A DNA stretch of 64,000 nucleotides, from contig NZ_JAGINK010000001.1 in assembly GCF_017875955.1 (NCBI RefSeq), positions 2,696,501 through 2,760,500 on the forward strand. The letters run 5' to 3'. Below are positions 38,857 through 47,487 of the stretch, piece by piece (within the stretch, counting starts at the first letter, position 1; the number at the start of each line of letters is the position of its first letter). A program made the translations under genes and the position numbers. The notes below the pieces were generated by a model. That model made no database searches, had not been told where the DNA came from, and saw nothing but the letters and a program-made list of their open reading frames with translations. Source of the DNA: Pseudomonas sp. BP8. Its GTDB lineage: Bacteria; Pseudomonadota; Gammaproteobacteria; Pseudomonadales; Pseudomonadaceae.

Positions 38857-39508
38857 AGAGCCGCAGCGCTGGTCAAAAGCACCTCATAAAAGCGAATGGA
38901 ATGTCAGAGGCAGCGAGCATGGAATAAAAGAATAAAAAATCAGTTGAAGGGCCTAGAAAAGGATGGGCCCTGAGTACTGATGGTGATATTCTATTTGAAA
39001 AGAAGAAAAAACTTTCGCAATCCGAAAAAACAAAAAGGTGCGAAGAAAGATGAAACAGATTGCTAATCTACATGCCTGCTCCAAGCGTGCCGTCTACTCA
39101 GAATCAGGCAAGCGCAGTAATGTCAGTCTCTCCGTGATTGGATCATGTCCCTCGCGTGCTACGCCCAGTTCACACCTGGGGCAAGCTGTCATTCGCACCC
39201 AATTCAATAGTGTCGCCTCTATCGTTGAAGCGCGGCACTTCGCTACTACCGGCGCTGCCCGACGTGGGCGGTTGTCACCGTTGTCAAACGACTCTTTCTA
39301 TACTCCACTCAAAAAACTTCCTCGCGTTTATCGCTGCCGTCGTGGACCGGGCTATGAAGTGGTCGTTTTCGAAAAACTGATTACATAGCGTGATAAGTCA
39401 AAGCTGACAAAAAAACAGCTTTTTAGATTAACTGCGCCACTGCACTGTGTTTACCACAGCAAGCTTCTGCTCGCCCCCGAAAAACGCAAAATAATAAAAG
39501 GAAGTGCT
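38857..39508. other. AT-rich intergenic region, no convincing gene
   Basis: In this 652-bp gap the longest open frame (39038-39388) encodes an arginine- and serine-rich product with no recognisable family and is overlapped by another open frame, so I do not call it. A terminator-like hairpin is at 39400-39424. The sequence is more AT-rich than its flanks near 38930-39050 and 39380-39500. Confidence 0.5.
39400..39424 (+). terminator. Terminator-like hairpin before the MFS gene
   Basis: AAAGCTG (39400-39406) pairs with CAGCTTT (39416-39422), followed by further T. It lies 85 bp upstream of the MFS transporter gene. Confidence 0.5.
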
Positions 39509-40900
39509 ATGTTAATGCAGCAAGTAGAGACCGAACCCTTGCCAGACAAGGTTAAAAGCCAGGCCAATATAAGCGCCAGGTTAGAGCGGCTCCCGATTAC
39601 CAAGCAGGTTTTTTGGGCTCGAAACATCATCGGTGCTGCGACATTCTTTGATGGCTACACCGTCATTGCGATCGCCTACGCAATGCCGGTATTGGCTAAG
39701 GAGTGGAGCTTGAGCGGTGCGCAGATCGGCATGATCCTTTCTGCAGGCTATCTGGGCCAGCTGTTTGGTGCGCTGATCTTTGGCTGGCTCGCTGAAAAGC
39801 TCGGACGTATGAAGGTGCTGACCTTCACCATTCTGCTGTTCGTGTCCATGGACGTGGCCTGCTTATTCGCCTCCGGCGCAGCGATGATGATCGCGTTCCG
39901 GTTCATCCAAGGCATCGGCACGGGAGGAGAGGTACCTGTCGCCAGTGCCTATATCAATGAGCTGATCGGCTCGAAGAAACGCGGCAAATTCTTCCTCCTT
40001 TACGAGGTCATGTTCCTGCTGGGCTTGGTCGGAGCGGGGATAATTGGTTACTTCCTGGTCCCCATTTACGGCTGGCAAGCCATGTTCGCAGTGGGGGTTG
40101 TTCCCGCGATGCTGCTGATACCGCTGCGTTTCTTCCTGTTTGAATCGCCGCGTTGGCTGGCCTCTAAGGGCCGCTTGGACGAAGCTGATCGAATCGTCAC
40201 CCGCCTGGAAAACAGCGCGGTGAAAGCTGGTAAAACGCTGCAACCACCTGTGGAGGTGCCGCAGATCCAGACGGACAAAAACGGGTTGGGGTGGAAAGAG
40301 CTATTCCAAGGCATGTACTTCAAACGCTCGTTAGTGATCTGGGTAATGTGGTTCGGTTCCTACATGGTTGCCAATGGATTAATTACTTGGTTGCCAACCC
40401 TTTATCGCCAGCACTTCAATTTGCCGCTTGAGACAAGTTTGGCGTATGGTTTCATGACGTCAGCCGCCGGTGTAGTCGCCGCAGTAATTTGCGCACTGCT
40501 TATTGACAAAGTTGGTCGTCGCCGCTGGTATATGGGGGCGTTGTTCTTGGCTGTCATCCCACTGGCGTTCTTGGCAACTACTGGCGCAAGTGCACCACTG
40601 AAGATTTTGGCCCTGGCAGGTTTGGGATACGCACTGGTACAAACAGTGACGTTCTCTCTCTATCTGTACTCGGCAGAGCTTTATCCAACTCGACTGCGCG
40701 CTTTGGGAACTGGTGTGGGTAGTGCTTGGTTGAGAATGGGTTCGGCACTGGGTCCTATCATTGTTGGCTTTACAGTTTCCGGTGTTGGTGTTCAGTATGT
40801 GTTCGGGACGTTCGCAGTCGTACTACTGATCACGGCAACAATTACAGCGTTGTTCGCAATTGAAACGAAAGGGCGGATTTTGGAAGAACTTTCGCCTTAA
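39509..40900 (+). CDS. MFS transporter, aromatic/sugar-acid type
   Basis: The 463-residue major facilitator has 12 membrane segments, the A motif GWLAEKLGRMK near residue 93 and RFIQGIGTGGEVPVASAYINEL, a signature shared by aromatic-acid and sugar-acid proton symporters. A good ribosome site (AAAGGAAG) precedes ATG 39509. The DapA-like enzyme and OprD porin that follow suggest a catabolic unit: porin, inner-membrane importer and lyase or hydratase for one acidic substrate. Confidence 0.88.
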   Translation: MLMQQVETEPLPDKVKSQANISARLERLPITKQVFWARNIIGAATFFDGYTVIAIAYAMPVLAKEWSLSGAQIGMILSAGYLGQLFGALIFGWLAEKLGRMKVLTFTILLFVSMDVACLFASGAAMMIAFRFIQGIGTGGEVPVASAYINELIGSKKRGKFFLLYEVMFLLGLVGAGIIGYFLVPIYGWQAMFAVGVVPAMLLIPLRFFLFESPRWLASKGRLDEADRIVTRLENSAVKAGKTLQPPVEVPQIQTDKNGLGWKELFQGMYFKRSLVIWVMWFGSYMVANGLITWLPTLYRQHFNLPLETSLAYGFMTSAAGVVAAVICALLIDKVGRRRWYMGALFLAVIPLAFLATTGASAPLKILALAGLGYALVQTVTFSLYLYSAELYPTRLRALGTGVGSAWLRMGSALGPIIVGFTVSGVGVQYVFGTFAVVLLITATITALFAIETKGRILEELSP

Positions 40901-41023
40901 GCTTCAACTAGTAATTTCAAACGGCGGTACCTGACTTAGCAGCAACCTCAGAACACATCAATCTGTGTTTTGCGCCCGCGCATGCGTCAGTTGCGAAAAT
41001 TAACTAAACCAGAGGTAACAAAA

Positions 41024-41953
41024 ATGAGCACTAAAAACACCATCGACCTGAAAGGCCTCGTTCCTGCTCCAGTGACTCCGTTCACTCGTGACGGTGAAGT
41101 TGACTACGCAGCCATTCAGAAACTGGGCTCGTGGCTGGGCAGTTACGAAGGCGTAAAAGGTCTGGTTGTTTTGGGTCACGCTGGTGAAGGTACTTTCCTG
41201 ACCCAGGCCGAACAGGGCCGCGTCATTCAGGCATTCAAAGAATCGGTCGGTGGCCGTTTGCCAATCATCGCCGGCATCACCGGCGAAGGTACTCAAGTCG
41301 CGGCTGAAGAAGCCAAGCGTGCCGTAGACAACGGTGCTGCTGCTGGTCTGGTGTACCCATCCCACGGCTGGCTGCGCTTCGGCTACCAGAAAGGTGCCGC
41401 CCAGGACCGTTACAAAGCCATTTATGAAGAAAGCGGTCTGCCGCTGATCCTCTTCCAATATCCAGACGTCACCAAGGCCACCTACGATCTGGAAACTCAA
41501 CTGGAAATCGCCAAGCAGCCTGGCGTATTCGCGATGAAGAACGGTGTTCGTAACATGCGTCGCTGGGACACCGAGATCCCAGTAATCCGTCGTGAAGTGC
41601 CGGACCTGCAGATTCTGACCTGCCATGACGAGTACCTGCTGCACACCATGTTCGACGTAGACGGCGCCCTGGTCGGCTACGGCGGCCTGACCCCTGAGCC
41701 GCTGATCGAGCTGATCGCTGCTGGCAAGCGTCGCGACTACCCGGCTGCTCGTGCCATCCACGACAAGCTGCTGCCTGTAACCCGTAACGTCTACCACCGC
41801 GGCTCCCACATGGAAGGCACCGTGGCCCTGAAGCACGGCCTGGTGGCCCGCGGCATCCTGGACCACGCCACCGTGCGTTCGCCGCTGCTGCCCCTGGCCG
41901 AAGGCGCAGACAAGGAAATCGCTGACGCCCTGCGCAGCGCTGGCCTGGTCTGA
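41024..41953 (+). CDS. Dihydrodipicolinate synthase (DapA) superfamily enzyme
   Basis: Starting at ATG 41024 (GAGGT upstream) the protein has 309 residues and the DapA barrel. The Schiff-base Lys172 lies in FAMKNGVRN and Tyr146 in QYPDVTKATY. The DapA substrate motif GTTGE is replaced by GHAGE (near residue 47), so it is unlikely to make lysine precursors and more likely an aldolase or dehydratase acting on an oxo acid. Codons in the second half are strongly GC-biased, as in highly expressed genes. It lies between the MFS and OprD genes. Confidence 0.85.
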   Translation: MSTKNTIDLKGLVPAPVTPFTRDGEVDYAAIQKLGSWLGSYEGVKGLVVLGHAGEGTFLTQAEQGRVIQAFKESVGGRLPIIAGITGEGTQVAAEEAKRAVDNGAAAGLVYPSHGWLRFGYQKGAAQDRYKAIYEESGLPLILFQYPDVTKATYDLETQLEIAKQPGVFAMKNGVRNMRRWDTEIPVIRREVPDLQILTCHDEYLLHTMFDVDGALVGYGGLTPEPLIELIAAGKRRDYPAARAIHDKLLPVTRNVYHRGSHMEGTVALKHGLVARGILDHATVRSPLLPLAEGADKEIADALRSAGLV

Positions 41954-42167
41954 TCCCGAGCCAAGGCCAGCATCGAGCATTTTCGGTGTTGGCCTACACC
42001 TGAAACATCTACCAGGGCCCTGTGTATCAGGGTCTTGGCATCTTTCGATTCGGATTCTGATTCACACACGAATAACGATCCGTTTTCCCGGAAGGACGGC
42101 ATTCGCCCGCTCAACCGGCGATGACAGGCCAACACAGCCCTTCAAAAAAAACAACAGGGGACCGGTC

Positions 42168-43409
42168 TTGAACACTCACGCAAATCGCAAGAGCCTCGTA
42201 CTCATCATTCCAACTCTGCTTCTGCCTATCAATGTGTGGGCTGAAGGATTCGTGGAAGACACTAGCGCCACACTGACATTCAGAAACTTCTTTTTTGAAC
42301 GCAACTTCACTGCGCCTGGCGTTGCTCAGAGCCATGCTCGTGAGTGGACGCAGGGGTTTATCTTTGATCTCAAATCAGGCTTTACCCAAGGCGCCGTTGG
42401 CTTCGGCGTGGATGTCTTGGGAAAGTATGCAGTGAAGCTTGACGGAGGCGCAGGGGAATACGGTGCGCTGCTGTTGCCTAAGGATGGCGATGGTGATCCA
42501 GCCGGAAGCTTCGGCAGGCTTGGGGTTGCAGTAAAGTCGAAGCTGTCGAACACCGAAGTCAAGGTCGGCGAGTGGATGCCTAATTTCCCGATCGTCACTG
42601 CAGACGACTTCAGGGCCCTGCCGCAGACTTTCCGCGGCGCTCAGATCGCTTCGCAAGAACTCAAGAACTGGTCGTTTTACGCAGGCGAGTTCACCAAAAC
42701 CAGCCTTCGAAATGATTCCTCCATGGAGGACCTTTCATTTGGATCAGCGCAGTCGGACTCCTTCAAATTCCTGGGCGCTGACTACCGCTCCAGCTCTAAA
42801 AATACGACTGTCCGTCTCTGGTCGGGGGAGTTGGAAGACATCTACAAGCAGCATTATCTTGGGCTGATTCAGAAATGGCAGCTCAGCCAAACGGTATCGC
42901 TCACCTCAAACCTTGGCTATTTCTGGGGCAAGGATGCGGGGGCTGCTAAGGCAGGCGCGCTGGATAACCAGACGGCTTCCGCTCTGTTCAGCCTAAACAT
43001 CGCTCAGCACTCGATCAGCATTGGGCTGCAAAATGTTTCGGGTGACACTGGGTGGATGCGCATCGGTGGGACCGGCGGCATTTACCTTGCGAACAACACC
43101 TTCAACCATGCCTTCGACAATCCTCGCGAAAGATCCTGGCAGGTCCGCTATGACCTGAACTTCGTGGGTTACGGCATTCCGGGTTTGAGCTTCATGACGC
43201 GCTATGTGCATGGCGATAACGTGGAGCTGAGAAATGTCCACGACGGTTCGGAATGGGTACGAGAGTCAGAACTGGGTTACGTGTTCCAGAGCGGAAAGCT
43301 GAAGGATTTAGCCGTGCGGTGGCGAAACTCCAGTGTCAGACGAAATTTCAATGCCAGCGACTACGACGAAAACCGTCTGATCGTCAGCTACCCGCTCAAT
43401 ATTTTCTAG
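42168..43409 (+). CDS. OprD family outer-membrane porin
   Basis: The 413-residue OprD-type porin for small acidic or aromatic solutes starts at TTG 42168 with AGGGG 7 bp upstream. The signal peptide ends near residue 25 (NVWA). The mature start GFVEDTSATLTFRNFFFERNF and the blocks REWTQGFIFDLKSGFTQG and ARYVHG-like FMTRYVHGD are typical of the family; the C-terminus ends in Phe. It probably provides outer-membrane entry for the substrate of the preceding transporter and enzyme. Confidence 0.9.
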   Translation: MNTHANRKSLVLIIPTLLLPINVWAEGFVEDTSATLTFRNFFFERNFTAPGVAQSHAREWTQGFIFDLKSGFTQGAVGFGVDVLGKYAVKLDGGAGEYGALLLPKDGDGDPAGSFGRLGVAVKSKLSNTEVKVGEWMPNFPIVTADDFRALPQTFRGAQIASQELKNWSFYAGEFTKTSLRNDSSMEDLSFGSAQSDSFKFLGADYRSSSKNTTVRLWSGELEDIYKQHYLGLIQKWQLSQTVSLTSNLGYFWGKDAGAAKAGALDNQTASALFSLNIAQHSISIGLQNVSGDTGWMRIGGTGGIYLANNTFNHAFDNPRERSWQVRYDLNFVGYGIPGLSFMTRYVHGDNVELRNVHDGSEWVRESELGYVFQSGKLKDLAVRWRNSSVRRNFNASDYDENRLIVSYPLNIF

Positions 43410-43425
43410 AGGGCTGCATCACACC

Positions 43426-43590
43426 ATGCAATTGCACGAAGCTACCGAAGTCACCGAGGTGCTTGGCCAGGCATCCGCCAATGAGCTGCTTAAAGACGGC
43501 TGGACTCTGCTCGCAATTGTCCCGAGCGCTCAATCGACTCCCTGGTACATTCTCGGCAAACGCTCCAAGCTGGTTGGCATGCAGTGTTAA
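43426..43590 (+). CDS. Small conserved-looking hypothetical protein (54 residues)
   Basis: ATG 43426 to TAA 43590 encodes 54 residues, including NELLKDGWTLLAIVPSAQ and PWYILGKRSK. I recognise this GW-LLA-...-LGK pattern from small uncharacterised Pseudomonas proteins, without a known function. The gene begins 16 bp after the porin stop. The IS66 element's target duplication starts inside its stop codon, so the protein is not disrupted. AGAGGG at 43408 is rather far (about 12 bp) for a ribosome site. Confidence 0.6.
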   Translation: MQLHEATEVTEVLGQASANELLKDGWTLLAIVPSAQSTPWYILGKRSKLVGMQC

Positions 43591-43596
43591 TGCTTG
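43589..43596. repeat. Left copy of the 8-bp target duplication
   Basis: AATGCTTG directly precedes the left inverted repeat of the IS66 element and recurs at 46967-46974. Eight base pairs is the duplication size of IS66-family insertion. Confidence 0.92.
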
Positions 43597-43620
43597 GTAA
43601 GCGTCCGGCGAACTCACCTT
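43597..43620 (+). repeat. Left terminal inverted repeat of the IS66 element
   Basis: The 24-bp end starting GTAAGCGTCCGG is matched by the right end at 46943-46966 with three mismatches (positions 10, 14 and 17). Confidence 0.9.
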
Positions 43621-43696
43621 CCGAACTCCAGCTTTAAGGGCGATGGTGTCCGCGTATTTTTAAGCGGACGCGATCACCCTTATCGCCAGGATTTCC

Positions 43697-44017
43697 ATGC
43701 GCCAACGAAGCTCTTATCCGAAACCGTTCAAAGCTCAGGTCGTTCAGGAATGCCTGCAACCTGGCGCAACCGTGTCCAGTGTTGCCATCAGCCACGGTAT
43801 CAATGCCAACGTCATCCGCAAATGGATGCCGCTCTATCGAGATCAGCCCGCAGCGACTTCACTACCGGCATTCGTCCCGCTAAAAGCCGCACCTAAACGG
43901 CCAGCCGAAGCGTCAGTGATCATCGAGTTGCCCATAGCCGGCCAAGTGATCACAGTGAAATGGCCAACCTCAGATCTCGAGGGCTGCGCGCAATTTATCC
44001 GGGCTGTCGCTCAATGA
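43697..44017 (+). CDS. tnpA: IS66 family accessory protein TnpA
   Basis: The 106-residue protein has a helix-turn-helix of the IS3/IS66 orfA type (YPKPFKAQVVQECLQPGATV, SSVAISHGINANVIRKWM). It is the first gene of the element. Its stop overlaps the start of tnpB (ATGA). It begins 77 bp inside the left end of the element. Confidence 0.9.
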   Translation: MRQRSSYPKPFKAQVVQECLQPGATVSSVAISHGINANVIRKWMPLYRDQPAATSLPAFVPLKAAPKRPAEASVIIELPIAGQVITVKWPTSDLEGCAQFIRAVAQ

Positions 44018-44334
44018 TCCGCATCGATGCAATCTGGCTGGCCACCGAGCCGATGGACATGCGTGCCAGTACCGAAACGGCATTGGCCCGGGTGATCGCG
44101 GTGTTCGGTGCGGCGAAGCCGCACTGCGCTTATCTGTTCGCCAATCGCCGCGCCAACCGGATGAAAGTGCTGGTGCCTGATGGCGTGGACATCTGGTTTG
44201 CAGCGCGGCGCCTGAATCAAGGCAAGTTTCACTGGCCCGGCATTCGCCATGGCTGTGAGGTCGAACTCGACAGCGAGCAACTCCAGGCGCTGGTGTTGGG
44301 CCTGCCTTGGCAGCGTGCGGCTCAGGCCGCGTGA
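44014..44334 (+). CDS. tnpB: IS66 family accessory protein TnpB
   Basis: The 106-residue protein from ATG 44014 has the family signature LATEPMDMRASTETALARV, the FANRRANRMKVLVPDG block and GVDIWFAARRLNQGKFHWP. IS66 elements need TnpA and TnpB together with the DDE transposase TnpC for transposition. The length is normal and the frame intact. Confidence 0.92.
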   Translation: MIRIDAIWLATEPMDMRASTETALARVIAVFGAAKPHCAYLFANRRANRMKVLVPDGVDIWFAARRLNQGKFHWPGIRHGCEVELDSEQLQALVLGLPWQRAAQAA

Positions 44335-44411
44335 TCAGAACGCTGTAAGCGCCGGCCATTTGGCCGGCCTGCTTGTCGTCGTATCAAGCTTGCTCTGGCA
44401 CAATCGGCGGC

Positions 44412-45985
44412 ATGACCTTCTCGCCCAACCTCGACCAGATGACCCCGGAACAGCTTCGTGCCTTGGCGGCACAGGCGTTGCAATTGCAGTCCCAAGTCGA
44501 GGCGATGGGCAGGAAGATCCAGAACGATGGAATTCTCATCGAACAGTTCAAGTTCGAAATCGCCCTGCTCAAGCGCCACAAGTTTGCCAAGCGCAGCGAG
44601 CAAATCAGCCCGGCGCAAGGTAGCTTGCTGGATGACCTGCTCGACACAGACCTTGAAGCTATCGAGGCAGAGCTGAAAAAGCTCCTCCCCGCTTCGCCAC
44701 AGGCCGAGCCACGGCAACCCCCGAAACGTGCGCCATTGCCGCCACAGTTTCCACGCACGGTGATTTGTCACGAACCCGAAAACACCCAGGGCCCCTGCGG
44801 TTGCCAACTTCAGCGTATTGGTGAAGACGTCAGCGAGAAGCTGGATTACACGCCGGGCGTGTTTACCGTCGAGCAACATGTACGTGGCAAATGGGCCTGC
44901 GGTCAGTGTGAAACACTGATCCAGGCGCCGGTACCAGCGCAGGTTATCGACAAAGGTATCCCAACCGCAGGCTTGCTGGCCCACGTAATGGTGGCCAAGT
45001 TTGCCGACCACTTGCCGCTGTACCGGCAGGAGAAAATCTTTAGCCGCGCCGGACTGGCAATCGTCGCTCGACCTTGGCCCACTGGGTTGGACAAACCGGT
45101 GTGCGGCTCCAGCCGCTGGTCGATGCGCTGCGTGAAGCCATGCTGAACCAAGGCGTGATTCACGCTGATGAAACACCAGTGCAAATGCTTGCGCCGGGCG
45201 AGAAGAAAACCCACCGGGCCTATGTCTGGGCCTACAGCACGACGCCGTTTTCGGCGCTCAAAGCCGTGGTGTACGACTTCAGCCCAAGCCGTGCCGGCGA
45301 ACATGCACGCAACTTCCTGGGCGACTGGAATGGCAAGTTTGTCTGCGATGACTTCGCTGGCTACAAAGCTGGTTTTGAGCAAGGCATCACTGAAATCGGC
45401 TGCATGGCCCACGCCCGTCGCAAGTTTTTCGATCTGCATGTCGCGAACAAAAGCCAGCTGGCCGAACAAGCGCTGCACTCGATCAGCGGCTTGTACGAAG
45501 TCGAACGCCAAGCGCGAGACATGAGTGATGAAGATCGGTGGCGAATACGTCAGGAAATGGCGGTACCGATCAGCAAAAAACTGCATGACTGGATGTTGGC
45601 CGAGTGCGACCTGGTGCCCAACGGATCAGCCACGGCCAGAGCCCTCGACTACAGCCTGAAACGCTGGGTAGCACTGACGCGCTACCTGGACGATGGCGCT
45701 GTGCCCATTGACAACAATCAAGTCGAGAACCAGATACGCCCATGGGCACTCGGGCGCTCGAACTGGCTGCTTGCCGGGTCGCTGCGCAGTGTTAGACGGG
45801 CGGCTGCGGTCATGAGCTTGATCCAATCGGCGCGCATGAATGGGCATGATCCGTATGCCTATCTCAAAGATGTGCTGACTAGGCTGCCGACACAGCGGGC
45901 TAGTGAGATCGGGAAACTGCTGCCGCACCAGTGGGTACCGGCCTGGCTTACGCAAGATGAGCAGGAGAAAAGGCTTATTCACTGA
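44412..45985 (+). pseudogene. tnpC: IS66 family DDE transposase TnpC, frameshifted
   Basis: The N-terminal half (44412 to about 45063) reads in one frame and contains the leucine-rich start, a zinc-finger-like region (CGCQLQRIGEDVSEKLDYTP, CGQCETLIQ) and LPLYRQEKIFSRAGLAI. The rest continues in another frame from about 45069 as SRSTLAHW-like residues, then HADETPVQML, the DDFAGYKAGF block, and NQVENQIRPWALGRSNWL. A single base is missing at about 45062-45068. Together the pieces give a full-length transposase of about 524 residues. No programmed frameshift is known to me at this place in tnpC, so I call it disrupted; a sequencing error is the alternative. Confidence 0.85.
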
Positions 45986-46077
45986 TTAGATCGAATCGTA
46001 GCTCACAGTCAAAATTTATCAGGACGCCGCCAAGGCTGACTCCTTGACAACAATGTTTCGCTTTGAGGGAAAGGTTA

Positions 46078-46881
46078 ATGGAGAATTACGCTGTATGGAA
46101 CGCAGAACCAGTACTATTTCGTCTGGGAACACTGTCTATCCATTGGTACGGAATCTTATTTGCCACAGCTTTGGGACTCGGCTTCGCTGTGATGCGTCTA
46201 ATCTACCGACAGGAAAAACGAAACGAAAAAGAGCTGGATAGCCTCCTTATCTACCTCACGGCCGGCACGTTGATCGGGGCTAGGCTGGGCCATGTGCTCT
46301 TCTATGACCCTGCTTTGTACCTATCTCATCCTTGGGAGACTTTTGCAATCTGGAAAGGGGGGCTAGCCAGTCATGGCGGGGCGCTGGGAATAGTGGTATC
46401 ACTTTGGCTTTATTGCCGGCGCCATCCTGGTACTGGGTACATTTGGCTGCTAGACCGCATCACTGTACCGGCACTCCTGGGCGGTGGGTTGATTCGTATC
46501 GGCAATTTCTTTAACTCAGAAATTGTTGGCGTGTCAACTATCGTTCCTTGGGCAATTGTCTTCCCCCACATCGACCTGCTTCCCAGGCATCCGACTCAAC
46601 TGTACGAGTCGGCGGTTTATATGGTGCTGTTTGCGATTTTTTGTACGCTCTACAGAACGTCTTTAATTATTCTACGTCCTGGGATGATGGCCGGGTGTTT
46701 CTTGATACTCGTATGCTCTGCCAGATTCATTTTGGAGTTTACCAAGATGCCCCAAGCGGCCTATGAGTCATCGCTGCTCAGCGTAGGACAGTGGCTAAGC
46801 ATTCCGCCAATTCTGTTTGGAATCGCTCTGTCGTACCGTGCAACTACTCATAGTAAAACCTGCCCAGTTCACCCTGTTTAG
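46078..46881 (+). CDS. lgt: Prolipoprotein diacylglyceryl transferase, IS66 passenger copy
   Basis: The 267-residue membrane enzyme transfers diacylglycerol from phosphatidylglycerol to the lipobox Cys of prolipoproteins. Seven membrane segments are expected. It keeps the HGG block (WKGGLASHGGALG), the Lgt signature GGGLIRIGNFFNSEIVG and a C-terminal ARFILEFTKMP with the conserved Arg, so it looks active. ATG 46078 has GAGGGAAAGG 4 bp upstream. Its codons are more AT-rich than those of the neighbouring chromosomal genes. It lies inside the IS66 element after tnpC, and is surely a second lgt beside the essential chromosomal copy, which is not in the window. Confidence 0.93.
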   Translation: MENYAVWNAEPVLFRLGTLSIHWYGILFATALGLGFAVMRLIYRQEKRNEKELDSLLIYLTAGTLIGARLGHVLFYDPALYLSHPWETFAIWKGGLASHGGALGIVVSLWLYCRRHPGTGYIWLLDRITVPALLGGGLIRIGNFFNSEIVGVSTIVPWAIVFPHIDLLPRHPTQLYESAVYMVLFAIFCTLYRTSLIILRPGMMAGCFLILVCSARFILEFTKMPQAAYESSLLSVGQWLSIPPILFGIALSYRATTHSKTCPVHPV

Positions 46882-46942
46882 GGCAGGCTGGCACCCAATG
46901 CCAGTTAGCGCTGCCAAGCACCCATGGCCAGAGCTGGCTGGA

Positions 46943-46966
46943 AAGGTGACTTGGCCAGACGCTTAC
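46943..46966 (-). repeat. Right terminal inverted repeat of the IS66 element
   Basis: The reverse complement begins GTAAGCGTCTGG and matches the left end at 21 of 24 positions. It lies 61 bp after the lgt stop codon, placing lgt within the element. Confidence 0.9.
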
Positions 46967-46974
46967 AATGCTTG
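46967..46974. repeat. Right copy of the 8-bp target duplication
   Basis: AATGCTTG directly follows the right end of the IS66 element and equals 43589-43596. Confidence 0.92.
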
Positions 46975-47207
46975 TGGGCCAAGGAGCTTACCTCGCAAAT
47001 GGCATTGGGTCGAAAGCGGTCGCTTCATCAGGGCGCTCTCGGCCCTCCTTGGCTCCCTCCCTTTCGGGGTCTACTTAAATCCAGAGGTCAATCAACGCAG
47101 CGCCAATTGTCGGGACCAGTCAGCAAAGCGTATAGGTGGCATTGATAGCCGTCTCGCCTAGGCTAATTTGGAGCATGACCATCTTCAAACGTTTACAGGA
47201 GGGCTGT

Positions 47208-47480
47208 ATGAGAGTGCGCGGCGAGGTTTACTGGAACTGGGCAGATCCCACCCTTCATCACCGAACCCACGAAGAAACACTAAGTGACGGCTCTTACCTG
47301 GACGTGCAGGTTAGGCTGTCCCGCACGGGCTCTACGCAGATGTTCATTGGAGTCTACGCGCCTTCGGGTACAGCTTTGCATGAGGAGGCATTCGATTGCC
47401 GTCTTAACGAATCCATGACACAGGCATTAGGTTGGGGCGTCCGCAGAGCACGTTCCGTAGCTAGTGGAAAACCGCTTTAG
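47208..47480 (+). CDS. Hypothetical protein (90 residues)
   Basis: ATG 47208 is preceded by a strong ribosome site (AGGAGGG, 47197-47203), which makes translation credible. The 90-residue product (MRVRGEVYWNWADPTLHHRT... ending SVASGKPL) is soluble and has no signal peptide; I recognise no family. It lies between the IS66 element and an IS5-family relic, in the mobile part of the window. The frame is open upstream to 47136, but those residues lack a start signal. Confidence 0.55.
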   Translation: MRVRGEVYWNWADPTLHHRTHEETLSDGSYLDVQVRLSRTGSTQMFIGVYAPSGTALHEEAFDCRLNESMTQALGWGVRRARSVASGKPL

Positions 47481-47487
47481 GTAAACC

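Larger units (their letters stand above)
43597..46966. mobile_element. IS66-family element carrying an lgt passenger gene
   Basis: The 3370-bp element has inverted ends: 43597-43620 begins GTAAGCGTCCGG and the reverse complement of 46943-46966 begins GTAAGCGTCTGG, with 21 of 24 bases identical. It is flanked by 8-bp direct repeats AATGCTTG. It contains tnpA, tnpB, a frameshifted tnpC and then, before the right end, a complete lgt gene that is not part of the normal IS66 gene set. Removing the element and one repeat joins 43596 to 46975 cleanly. The passenger lies wholly inside the ends, so it moved in with the element. Confidence 0.93.

Noticed and set aside
39038..39388. Open frame of 116 codons between the efflux operon and MFS gene
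   Set aside because: Composition is rich in Arg and Ser, no family is recognised, no good ribosome site is present, and another frame overlaps it.
45986..46077. Right end of the IS66 element placed just after tnpC
   Set aside because: No sequence here matches the left end; the matching end with target duplication is at 46943-46974, beyond lgt.
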